Below are positions 47,942 to 58,192 of a stretch of DNA of 64,000 nucleotides, in pieces. This stretch comes from Hymenochaete sp. R1. Its lineage: Eukaryota > Basidiomycota > Agaricomycetes > Hymenochaetales > Hymenochaetaceae. The notes under the pieces are model-generated. The model saw only the letters and a list, made by a program, of their open reading frames with translations. It had not been told where the DNA came from and made no database searches. A program made the position numbers and the translations under genes. The DNA lies in the NCBI GenBank assembly GCA_019400425.1, contig JAFREE010000050.1, positions 83,127-147,126 of the forward strand, read 5' to 3'. Position 1 is the stretch's first letter, and each line of letters begins with the position of its first letter.

Positions 47942-49192
47942 TAATCTCATAGTTACCTATGGTTCTCATTGCTTTTCTGTGGGAACAAATGATAGCACGA
48001 CAGAGCAGAGCTGACTGCAGGTAATGAACGTGACACGCCAGAAAATTCGAATGATGCTTGATCTCGGGTATGTATACATATTTTATGTATTATACTTGTC
48101 AGTCATATTTCTCTTGCAGGTGCTCATCTTGACATCCACTCTACACCTACTAGGCGTATCTCAGGCCAGTGATGCTATCGGAGTTCAATGCCCACATTAT
48201 CCAGGCGTTCCTTTCGGAGTCCTCTTCCGGGGCTCTTATCTTCTCTGCATAAAACTTTCTTATGATTATTTCTATCGAGATCTTTTAAATGTCAAAAGTC
48301 ATAAATTGTTGAGAGTGACCCAGTGTATTAGCGATTCACCATTTAAGAATACGTACTGTTGACTGTTTTTGCTTCCCTATCCTCCAGCTCCATACTAGTA
48401 AGACGCATTCGATGCCGCTGACTAGGAAGTCTCCGCATCGATTAGATGGACACCTGGCGGAAGATTGCCACCGCTCCATACACTGGCATATTGCATTTAT
48501 TGTACTGCATTACGAGAATATTTTTATTATCCTGAAGTTTCGGTGAATAACTCTCGACGATAACTAAGCAATGTTCTGGCGGGATATTATACATTATCCG
48601 CGATATCTACGTGACACCTGTCCGAAGGATTTTGGTAGTTTCAATCCTATCAATAGCATCGAGTAAGGAACGTACCTGATGCATATGGTTATGACGTGTC
48701 GCGGTGCGCGGGGCGTTTTCTTTCTTTCCTGTGTTTTTTATTTGTTGCACCGGCATCCTCCACTATCTAGCACAGAGAATTGACAGACCCTTTAAAGGGG
48801 TTGCAAGACGCGGACAACACGAAGCACCAGGAAAATGAAGAGGATCAGCAACTTTTCTCGAGAATATTCGAGAGATCATATATGAAGTCCAGACTTTGAA
48901 CAATCACCCGGTCTTTTCAGTGTTTCACAGTTGTCTGCGTTCCCCACCGATCTCTTAAATGATAGAACATAGGCAGTGATAGGACTTTGGGTGATTGGGA
49001 TGGTGCATGAGCGGAATTGTAGAGTTGCATTTACATATTGTCTTTTCAGATAGGATAGCTTGCAATTACCCCGCTCCGGTCGCAACCAAAAGTTCAGGAA
49101 TCCACCATTCACGCCACCCAAGGCGCCTCCTTCGGCTTTTACGATGTAAAAACAAAGAAAGAATTTCTACTTTGTGAGGACGAGCTGGCCGT
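47942..49192. other. Intergenic, 1.25 kb
   Basis: No supported gene. Short ORFs on both strands lack recognisable motifs. It contains a 12-bp perfect palindrome CCCTTTAAAGGG (48788-48799) and a GAATATTC dyad within an imperfect inverted repeat at about 48857-48875. Possible extra exons of the orphan gene lie at 47999-48065. Confidence 0.35.
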
Positions 49193-50687
49193 TTACTGTT
49201 TCTTCGTTGCCTCTGCCTCCCTTTCTTTCTTGCGCAACGCTCTCTTCCGGATGTCCCTATGCAAGTCTTCAAAAATTTAAGAGTTATAAATGTTGTGAAC
49301 CAATCCGGCGTAATAACGACTCACCAAGAGTGTACGTGATGAACGCACCCTTCCATCCAATAAGATTGATGACGTAGTCCAGAATGGAGTGGGACCAGTA
49401 CGGTGTGGAGGTGGATGGGCGACCCGTCCAAAGGGCGCCGCAGGGCATGTTAATCTTCTTCAGTACGGAGGATACGTATGCTTTTGGCATCGGGATCATC
49501 ATGGAGGCACGACGGATGCGGGACATGTTCGAAACCTGTAAATCAAGGAAAGTTAAAGAATGGAGAGTAGTTTTACAGGCCTGAACGATGAAGAGCGAGC
49601 GTACCACAAAGTATGTCGAGACGCACTCAACATCGACACCGGTTCCCTTAAGTTCTGATTGGAGGGCGTCGGACCAGGTTTGAAGGAACGCTTTCGAGCC
49701 AGAGTAAGTTGCCAGAAGTGGGGAGGGGATGGCTCCCGCGAAGGACGACAGCGTTAAAATGAGACCGCGACGTCTGTCCAATTTTTTTGAGAAACAGTGT
49801 CATAAATTCGTTATTTGAAAGATAAATAATGGAAAGAAACGAACTGTTGGATCATCTTACGTACGACGATTTGTGTGACTCGAAGGGTCGCGTTGACGTT
49901 GATGTCGACGATACTCTTAATTTCTCCGAGAGGCGTCTCTGCGAACGACGTTGGGATCTCGTGAGAACGGCCGACATTGTTGACTATAGTTGCGTCGCGG
50001 AATGAGATATGAGTTCTGTGCGCACAACCAAACTTTCGGAAGAGACACTCACCAAGGATGCCGACGTCCAGATCGCTCGTTACGCTCACTAATGCTTGAT
50101 AGTCAGATTCTTTCGGGGAAGAGAAATCAATGGTGAGCGTTTTCGTTTTGGAAGCTCCCTTTGATTCTGTTAAGTGTTTAATATCAAGGGGCTGCTGTAC
50201 GGAGCCGAGGACTCAACATACCTATCTCGCCAGCTACAGTCTTAAGTTTACTTTCACTTCGACTCACCAGCAGGATGTTGTACCCTGATTTGGCCAATTG
50301 CAATGCAAACTCCTTGCCTATGCCATCCGTTGCGCCAGTGACGACTAGTCGAGGAACGTTGTTAGAGTAAGCACAAGACCTGATTAACCGACGTACCTGC
50401 CCAAGAACCATCTCCAGACCGAGAGGTATATTTTTTCAGCTACAGGGTGTATTGATCAGCCCCGGCTTGGTTTTTTAAGACCAAACATTTAACTCACAGA
50501 GGTTCCAGACAAAACAAACGTTTGCAAAAAGACGCCAACGGCCTTGAGGGAGAACTTGGCTACCGTAAGAAGTCCGACTGCAGCGACCGCAGTCAACCAA
50601 GGACCGGTTATGTCTGTCGATTCAGCGAAGTCCTTTAGTAGTTCATTTCACAAGAAGACTTCCCAAACGCCTTACAGTGCCCAACAT
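49193..50687 (-). CDS. IFA38: Very-long-chain 3-oxoacyl-CoA reductase (IFA38/KAR, HSD17B12-like)
   Basis: ER-membrane short-chain dehydrogenase that reduces 3-ketoacyl-CoA in very-long-chain fatty acid elongation (sphingolipid supply). The first exon is only MLGT (start 50685-50687), spliced in phase to [20 protein letters not shown] and an N-terminal membrane helix. The Rossmann motif [12 protein letters not shown] follows, then [13 protein letters not shown], the NNVGRSHE motif, [12 protein letters not shown], the Ser of [20 protein letters not shown], and the catalytic Y-x3-K as YSGSKAF. The tail carries [19 protein letters not shown] and a Lys/Arg-rich end ([16 protein letters not shown]), with TAA at 49193-49195. 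Seven or eight exons. Choosing Met 50687 rather than the upstream Met resolves the exon phase. Its 5' end faces the deacetylase gene. Confidence 0.92.
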
Positions 50688-50923
50688 CCAATGTCGAAGG
50701 AACCACGAGCATAATGGTGGTGTGTCTAAGGAAAACGCGGCCACGCGGCCACAACACGGTGTCACTGACAGGCTGGCGCTCTCAAATTTCATGTGCCAAT
50801 TGCATGCCTAACGCGACGCGACGCGGTTCGCTAGACTCTCAGTGACTCTCTTTTGCAACGTCATTTTCAACGGATTACTACGCAGCATAGACTATTTTTC
50901 ATATCTATAACTTAGGTCTGAAA
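50688..50923. promoter_or_regulatory. Shared promoter, IFA38 / HDAC
   Basis: 236 bp between divergent starts. It contains short direct repeats of cgcggccacgcggccac (50743-50759) and gcgacgcgacgcgg (50811-50824). Confidence 0.4.
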
Positions 50924-52444
50924 ATGATGTCATTGCCCGCTAAACAGCGGCAAGTCGTATATGTAGTCTCGAATGAACTAATCAAGGTTCGCCTATGCCC
51001 AACTTTGAAAGCGCATGCCTAATACTCATATTTGCCAGGCTTCTTCTGCACTTCCAAGCAATAAGAATAGGTCTTGGCTTGCCCACTCCCTTATAAACAG
51101 CCTTGGTCTACTATCAGGAATGGCAAGCCCTGATCAAAAAGCAGAATCGTGCAATCTTATACGCCCAGTACGACCTCGGTTGGCCACTGTCCATGATCTG
51201 TGTCTGTATCACACCCGGGACTACGTCGACTTTGTACTATCTCTAGATACAAACGGCGAGCTCTCTGAAAACAATCGGAGAGGCTATGGCATAGAAGACG
51301 TTCGTCGATTCATCACCTTCCCGGTTTTCTATGTTTAAGTTACCTCTGCTGGTAGGATTGTCCTCCATTCCCCGGAATCGGGACTTACGTCCAAGCTGTG
51401 GCCGGAGCGACTCTCACTGCAGCCGAGAGCCTAGCGTCCAGTAGTACAGACATCGCAATAGCATGGGACGGAGGTAGGTGAGTCGCACGGGTCATTGCGA
51501 AAAAAAACCTGTGTCACATCTTTCTTCTTCCAAAGGCACCATGCTACTAAATCCAAGGCGGCTGGGTTTTGCTACGTCGCAGATTGCACGTTAGCCCTGT
51601 TAGCTATGAGGAAGGCTCCGCCACTACTGGTAGAGACACCATCCGAGCGAAAGAAATCTCGTATCATGTACCTCGACTTGGACTTACACTTCTCCGACGC
51701 AGTGTCCGAAACGTTCTACAAAGCATCATCGAGCGCTTCCTCTGCGCAGATCTTGACCCTATCCATCCACCACACGGCCCCTGGATTCTACCCTGTGAAC
51801 GCTCTGTCCGCACTTCCGGATCCTGATTCTGACATCTTTGACCCTTTCACATTATCCATTCCTTTGAAGCAGGGAGCTTCATCACCAACCTTTAATCGTG
51901 TGTGGGCCATTGTTGAATCCGTCCGCGGAGTCTTCTCTCCTGATTATGTGGTTGTGCAGTGCGGTGCTGATGGCTTATCGGAAGACCCTCATTGTATATG
52001 GAATTGGAGTGTCGGCGATGGTCAGAAGGGCAGTATGGATTGGTGTGTGGGTCAAGTGATAGAACATTGGCCAGCAAAAGTTTTACTCTTAGGCGGAGGT
52101 TGGCACGTTTCCAACAGACGTTCACGTCCTCCCAATGTTCACTTTGAATAATTCTAGGAGGATATCACCATCCTAACACTGCTCGGACATGGGCGCACTT
52201 AACTGCAATAGCCGTGAGTGTTTCTTGAGAGTCTTACGTGACACGCACTAAAGGCAAGAAGCGAGGTACACCCTTGAGCCCCGAGGCTCCAGTACCAGAC
52301 CATCAAAACGTCAATGAATATACGCCTTCATTTACGCTTGATGTCCCTTCTGGCAACATGCGAGACGAGAATACTGACGATTACCTGGAGAAGCTTGAGG
52401 ATACTTACAAGGCAATAACAGACAAATTACGAAGGAAAAGCTAG
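50924..52444 (+). CDS. Class I histone deacetylase (HOS1/HDAC8-like)
   Basis: Zinc-dependent lysine deacetylase. Start MMSLPAKQRQVVYVVSNELI; six or seven exons; about 400 residues. The N-terminal motif AGATLTAAESLASSSTDIAI and catalytic WDGGRHHATKSKAAGFCYVA (both His present, joined across an intron by an AG+G codon) are normal. The zinc loop reads YLDLDLHFSDAV; class I enzymes usually have DLHHGDGV. The zinc-binding Asp and His are retained, but the second His and both Gly are replaced. The third zinc ligand region (VVVQCGADGLSEDP) and the catalytic-Tyr loop (LLLGGGGYHHPNTARTWAHL) are present. A modest insert follows (VNALSALPDPDSDIFDPFT). The end, PLSPEAPVPDHQ to DKLRRKS, is HOS1/HDAC8-like. 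Likely active by residue content, but not certain. Confidence 0.88.
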
Positions 52445-52782
52445 TAGCTAGTGGACCGCCTGGCAAACCATACACACATTTACCATCAATGCCGCTTTCA
52501 AGAGCATAAATAGTCGGAAAATGGAAAATATGTATTACATACTAGCAGCCTATTTCATTGCTTTTCCAGCCAGATGAAAGAGAAAGGAAGGAAGTAATTG
52601 GGTTCTGTGCAAACAATGTTGAAAGCGCGACTCGAATCCAGGACATGCAAGTACTGCTTGAATAGGGTCCTGGATATAAGTCTCATCGAGGAATAATTTA
52701 TAAACAAATCCCTTCCCCTCTTCGCCCTCTCTGCCCTCTGTTTCATTCCTCAGACAAGTCAATATTTATCGGAAAAATAAAA
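52445..52782. other. HDAC 3' flank
   Basis: A/T-rich spacer between the deacetylase and the tRNA gene. Small minus-strand ORFs here look non-coding. Confidence 0.35.
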
Positions 52783-52869
52783 TGACAAGAGTGGGATTCG
52801 AACCCACGCCCTTTCGGATATGTAAATTTAACCTGAAACATACGCCTTAGACCGCTCGGCCATCTTGCC
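52783..52869 (-). tRNA. tRNA-Leu (CAG) with a short intron
   Basis: On the minus strand: acceptor GGCAAGA pairs with TCTTGTC (one G-U), discriminator A at 52783. The D-arm is GCCGAGCGGTCTAAGGC (A box). The anticodon stem TATGT/ACATA closes a loop containing CAG. A long variable arm (TCCGAAAGGGC) marks a type II tRNA (Leu). The T-arm is GTGGGTTCGAATCCCAC (B box). The anticodon loop has 14 bases in place of 7, so a 7-nt intron (TTAAATT) after position 37 is the natural reading. Confidence 0.95.
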
Positions 52870-53031
52870 TTATGCCTTGGGTCAATGTGCATTTATGAAT
52901 CTATGAACCAACAAAGCGTAAACTAAACCCCAACTTGACGCCTTCACCGACTCGGCCAAATTGCTTTTTCTCACGATCACGTTTGACGCGTCGGGATTCC
53001 CAAACGCGCGCGCGTCTCTCGTCAAGCACTG
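52870..53031. other. Spacer, tRNA to inverted repeat
   Basis: It contains a short (GC)n stretch, acgcgcgcgcg, near 53003-53013. No gene. Confidence 0.3.
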
Positions 53032-53059
53032 GTACCGTCCGCGACCCCCTCTTGCGCCA
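53032..53059 (+). repeat. Left 28-bp inverted repeat
   Basis: Left arm of the candidate element; identical to the reverse complement of 53697-53724. Confidence 0.85.
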
Positions 53060-53696
53060 GGCCCCTTTTGCGCCAAACCGCTCGCCAGCCATTTCCCTCT
53101 TAATATTCTGATCTCAAAAAATTCATACACATGTGGGCGTCCATTAAAATGAAATAGATGTAGTTTAAATAGAAAAAATCGATTGCAAGGAAGAGAAATG
53201 GTGCATATATGTGGCTTTGAGCCAGGGGGGATGAGTTCGGAGCAAAATGAAAGGTCAATTCTTGATATTTTTTCTTAAAACTTCATTTTCAATTAGATAC
53301 AGAATGTAGTTACCTACAGTATGAACCCGAGGGCGCTGGATGGAGAGAGAGAGGTGTGAGTGCGAAGGGGGAGAGGGAGGGGGGGAAGTGTTACAAGAAA
53401 AGTGTGATGGTCGTCCGTATTCGGAGATCGACGCTCATCGACATTGTATCCCATCACAGCGAAGTGAGGAGTGCCGATTGTTAATTCCGAGATCTCCCAC
53501 TGTGACCCGGTGTGACCAAATGGCTCAACTCCCCCCAAATTCCCCCCCTCCTCTTTCTTACAATTTCCTCAATAACTCCTCTAACAAAAAAATCTCAAAT
53601 TAAATTACGGACTAGGGTAACATCTAATGGATGCACATGCAAACTTTCAGAGCAAATAAATGCGAGATGAAGGTGTCAGAGGCAGGGGGGCATTTT

Positions 53697-53724
53697 TGGC
53701 GCAAGAGGGGGTCGCGGACGGTAC
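53697..53724 (-). repeat. Right 28-bp inverted repeat
   Basis: Right arm; no mismatches to the left arm in 28 bases. Confidence 0.85.
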
Positions 53725-54016
53725 ATGTTCACAACAACCTGGACTGTACAAAAGGGGAATGCAGTGTATATCCGGTATCTGGATGTTTAAAAGTCTGTGG
53801 CGGAAATGCGACTTGTCTTAGCTAGGCTATGTGACTGCGTCTTCTTCGTCTTCTGTTTCCTCCTCCGTTTCACCGCTCAAGTGCTGTGGCGACTACTATA
53901 TAATGATTTCGACCCACAAACGGTGTCAGCCCGCCCAATCGCGCAAAGGCCCACTACCGACCACGTCTCGCTCCATTTTACCTGTTGCTGCTCTAAGCGC
54001 TTCATCCTCCGGAAAC

Positions 54017-54695
54017 ATGACAAGCAGCAGACGCCCACAGCATGTGTCTTCCCGCACTTCGACTTCCAAAGGGAAACAATCTGCACAAGTGCCACATAAG
54101 AAATCCCCCGCGGAAATCCTCACCTATCGACTCGACTCTGATATGGTCTATGTCGAACCCGCTAACTCTTACGAGGTACGTGGCGATGGTATCCAGTGCC
54201 TAGACAGTGACCTACGGGCATGCAACTCATGTATATTTACAGGAAGCATTAAGATTCGCGCAGAATGTCTTTCCTCAACTTGCGGACGTATCCCGTTCAC
54301 GAATCGCGTTCTCTGTAAATGTCCGCGTTGGTAGTGCGCTTAGGAGTGTTCGCATCGCCCCAATGGCATGGAAGCGTGTTATGATCTCTCTGGCTACTTA
54401 CGAGATCATCGATATCACTATCCTTCCACCCTCTCTCGACCGTCCATCGAAATCCGAATCATTGTCGGACGCCACGAGCGACTCAGAAGACATCCCTCCA
54501 CCAAGGTATTACGGCGGGCTCGCGGCATCGGGCAGTAGTACGTCCCTCGGACCCGACCTTTACAGCTCCGGCGTATTTCTCGGATCGGAGAAATCACCTC
54601 AATACGCATTCCAGGTCCAGTCATCACGCTCAGCGCCGACGCCAGTCCTAAAACGCTGTGCGAGTGCGTTCGGATGGATTCTACGTCGCCCTTAG
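54017..54695 (+). CDS. Hypothetical protein, N-terminal globular domain
   Basis: Two exons joined over a short intron (about 54175-54241): the first ends DMVYVEPANSYE, and the second opens EALRFAQNVFPQLADVSRSR. About 200 residues. No family recognised, but the segment LTYRLDSDMVYVEPANSYE to MAWKRVMISLATYEIIDITI has the alternating hydrophobicity of a real alpha/beta domain. The remainder is Ser/Pro-rich and disordered (SESLSDATSDSEDIPPPRYY), ending SAFGWILRRP at 54695. The start is set at Met 54017 (MTSSRRPQHVSSRTSTSKGK); the frame is open to 53831, giving an optional 62-residue longer, low-complexity N-terminus. Probably a lineage-restricted gene. No operon-like partner. Confidence 0.62.
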
Positions 54696-55570
54696 ATTCC
54701 GTGTTGCGCTTATCAAAATGCCTTTCACATATGCATGTATGGTTCATTTCCGTGCGTCGGCGAAGGCGGGATTTCCTTGTAACTCGTATGTTCCTGTATC
54801 TACTCTCTTCCCTGTTTTCCTGCTTCCCCGCACGGTATGCTCCGAAGACAATTTGTTCCTTGTAACTTATGGCCACTCTAACCTTCATTAGACATGTTGA
54901 CTTGATCGCATCTTGTACCTTTACAACAATATTGCCTCGTGCTGCTCATATCCACGTTATAATCATAAATCAGACACAGAGACATTAGTTCATTGCATCT
55001 ACATTCACGACCTATTGTTTTTTATCGGATCAATATTATACTATTCATCGTATTCTTTTCCTTTATTTCAGAGTCATGCTCTGGAAACCTGCACAGCCTT
55101 CATTGCATCCTGCCCACCAGGCGCCTATACCGATCACTGCATTTACGATGTTCCTTCCCAGTCCCAGTACAGCCCATTCCTACGGAAATGGTATATAAAT
55201 GGAATCAATGATATGACAAAGGATCCGAACGCTTCCATCTTTTGAAACTGCTTCCTCTCTATTGAAGTTCTCTTAACTCGAAGTGGACGAGCACTGCAGT
55301 GATTGGATTGCTCGTGAACCCCAGATGCTAATTGTAAAGAATCATCGCCCTTCCATCTGGTCATCAACCACAGAAACTAAGACTCAAGAAGCATATCCCG
55401 ACCGCAAAGCACTACTGAATGATCCTAGTCGAACAGCTTTTATCTAGCGCCTCGCTCGATCTCACACAGGTTCAAGTCCCTTAAACAGAAGTAGATCCAC
55501 TATGAAGTTGAATGCTCTGCACGAAAGCCCTATGATAGTGACTCAGACTCGTAAATAGCCATATGTAACT

Positions 55571-56252
55571 CTATGAAGCGGACCGGTTCTGATGCAGAGA
55601 ACTGGAGCGTCTTTGTGATGAGTTGAAACGTTAATGGTGAATTTTTACTCACCTTCCAGATTTAATGAGAGACGCATAAGCAACACCGAGTTTCCTAGCG
55701 TCCTTGAACATCGGATTCGTCATCTCTAGTGACTCCGAGATCAAGGAAAGCTAACATCTATGACGTGAGCCATAGCATAGTATTCAATTGCGGAGATACG
55801 GACTTGAAATAGTACGACCATAGTACGTCCGCTTGCTGCCGGAAAGTTACATTTTGCTTTCAATCACTAGGAGCTACTACGTGAGTGGCTCGTCGCTATA
55901 TTTCTGTGGGGCTCCAGAGGTCCAATTAGTGACCATTGTTGATATCTGCTTTTAGATTTATGGATACCCACCGAGATGATAACCTGAACTCCGAGAGGAG
56001 TCCGAGCCGAAGATAGTCTAAATCCTATAAACACAAGTCATCGCCGAGTTCACGAACGTCGCCACGAGGGATTGGAGTCGAGAGTCGGCCCCCCAACCCC
56101 GTCGCCATGTTGACGAGCGCGTCCTCTCTCACGGGCCGAGTCCGAGGGTTTGTAAGGTCGGAGAACCCGACCGAGAATCCGATTCTAAACTGGAGATCTA
56201 TTTCCAGAGAATCATAGTTTGGGGAGAAAAGCGTGTTGGCTGAGTGATGCAT
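55571..56252 (-). pseudogene. Possible degenerate gene (exon-like fragments)
   Basis: Three exon-like pieces: a 75-codon frame from ATG 56252 (GFSVGFSDLTNPRTRPVRED and ALVNMATGLGGRL), a piece at about 55770-55870 (SGRTMVVLFQVRISAIEYYA), and one at 55655-55750 (SLISESLEMTNPMFKDARKL then GVAYASLIKSG, followed by a good GTGAGT donor). They look coding but could not be joined into one clean frame; stops separate the second and third pieces. No family recognised. It may be a decayed gene, a mis-joined real gene, or chance. Confidence 0.22.
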
Positions 56253-57928
56253 GTGCGCCTGTGAGAGTGGCGGCCATGTTACGAGTCAAGAAAGTAGGAA
56301 GAACTGCACCGGGCTAGCTGCATGGGCTAGGAACCCCCATTACTATAATCGACGTGAGACGATTTCCATGAATAATGCCTTTCGAGGAACGAACGAAGCC
56401 CAGTTCGAAGACAAGCGCGTGAGGCGTGTGCAGCGCGTAAACCAAAGGCCAGGCAATAGCAAGACAGAGTTTCGACATTACGAGAACATACAATATACTA
56501 GTCTCCGCAGCATAGCGAATGTCAGATTGCTTACTTCGTATGAATCGCACCCGGATGTTTCTCGAGGGTTCCATTATTTTCATATCAGAAGCAAAGCATG
56601 TCTCGAGGAACCCACTGCACAGACTTACGTCCTTGATTGGGCTAGTTATGCATGCCAGGGAATCCTCAAATCCAAAGTCCGCTGTATCATGGCAAGCGCT
56701 CGATGTCTGAGGCTTGGCTACACCCGCAGGTCAAACAGTTCCCGGGTACTTGGATCATTGACGCTCGAGGATTTACCGTCGGGAGACAGGGTAGCCTACT
56801 CAAGCTCCGTGGACTGACTCGGGCACTGCCTTTGACCCCGCAACCTGGAAGAGAGCGTCAAAGCTTGCAGTTCCCAGGATTCAACAAATCTTCACCGCAA
56901 TCGTCGTGCCTCCAAATGGCCAATCCCACCAGCACCAGCAAGCCTACTTGATCTCCTGACCTCTGAAAGCTTCCCCAACCATTCAGTGTCCTGCGATAGC
57001 TTCAAGAGCGGCATTGCGGAATACAAATGAGAAATTTTTTGGACGCCCAACGACGTATTAACGCGTGTCTTCAAGCTCCGGTCGCGTGTTCGTGTACTTG
57101 TTCCCAGAAAGACACGCGTTCGGTTCCCTTGGCCGAGTAATTCAGCAAATGAGATCTCCCTCAGCCGTTAAGGAACGGTATTCACTTGCCTTTCAATTTA
57201 CTACCCTTCCCTTCCATCCTCCTCGTTGACGTTTCTCAAAGCCCACTAAAGCCTATTTCGATGAATCCCGACGATACTTTTCAGGACAGAAATGAAATCA
57301 TCGGTAAGGCGGCGGTACGGCAGGGAGGAGGCCCCGCTTGAATGATGACGGCCTCTTTCCCGAAGTCGAGGTCGAGATAATTCCCGGAATTCCCTTGCGG
57401 TTCGTAAGTTCCGAGTTTTGACTTTGGTTTGCGCGAGAATTTCCGAGAATTTCGCTCGATGTGTCCGACACCACACAAGCGCCTCCTCCGTTCCGTTCGT
57501 CCGATGCACTCTCCCTTCCTTATCCGGCTTCTTTTCTGGAGATAATTGTAAAGTTTAGATGATATATGGCCCATGGGGGTGGGGCAAGGGTGAGGAGTCG
57601 GGTTTAAGCCTACACGAACTTAGAGTACGGTTTGCAAATTTGAGATATTCGTACGTACCGCAGAAGTGCGGGGAAGAGGGAAGCAAGAGTGGGTATAAGA
57701 CCCTCGGTAGTCAGTTCAGTTCAGACTCAACACGCTTTCTCATTTGCAGATGTTGACTGAATGCTTGCACCCCCTTAACGATGGTGTAGGTGCGTCATAT
57801 AGGCGGCCAGCCTACAGCTCTGGAGCCTCAGTCTGGAGGTGATTGAGTGATTATAAGGGTCCTGTTCCACCATGCAATCAAATATCAATTGCCTTCGAAA
57901 GTGAATGCGCGAGTAAATTACCTGCATA

Positions 57929-58192
57929 TCATAGGAAGAACAGACCGAAGAGTCCAAGACGCCATGACATCGCCCCCGTGACCGTGCCTTTATCAATCGA
58001 AGGAGGGCCAATGATCCATGGGTGGGAGTTTTCAAAGTCTCGAGGCTTGAGAATGTTGGGGCGCAAGGTGGTGTTCTGGCTCCCCCGGCTTGGGGTAACT
58101 TGAAATCTGGTTGAGACGGGAGGGCTGGGTTTGCGGTGACGCATGTTTGGCCTGGGCAACCTGAGCTTGATAAGTTGAATCTTGATACACAT
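57929..58192 (-). other. Possible small gene fragment
   Basis: 87-codon open frame, MCIKIQLIKLRLPRPNMRHR to SWRLGLFGLFFL. HPWIIGPPSIDKGTVTGAMS is protein-like. The frame may begin in an upstream exon; an AG acceptor lies just before the isoleucine codons at about 58180. No homology recognised; low support. Confidence 0.2.

Larger units (their letters stand above)
53032..53724. mobile_element. Possible MITE-like element bounded by 28-bp inverted repeats
   Basis: gtaccgtccgcgaccccctc plus ttgcgcca (53032-53059) recurs exactly inverted at 53697-53724. The 693-bp interior is A/T-rich and non-coding: no transposase motif or long ORF. Bases just inside the ends (GTAC both sides) allow a TA target duplication if the element proper starts CCGTCCGCG, but TSD evidence is weak. 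It lies 160 bp beyond the tRNA-Leu gene. Proximity and perfect arms favour a small non-autonomous DNA element; a structured non-coding locus is an alternative. Confidence 0.5.

Noticed and set aside
48857..48875. Heat-shock element
   Set aside because: GAATATTC fits a half-dyad, but the neighbouring units are misspaced, and no start codon is near.
54913..55245. Plus-strand ORF (110 codons)
   Set aside because: No motif, poor codon pattern; probably 3' flank.
55440..55500. tRNA-like B box (ggttcaagtccc)
   Set aside because: No matching A box or acceptor pairing upstream. Likely chance.
56251..56817. Plus-strand ORF of 188 codons
   Set aside because: Arg/Ser-rich composition with no domain pattern; overlaps exon-like fragments on the opposite strand. 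Not supported as a gene.
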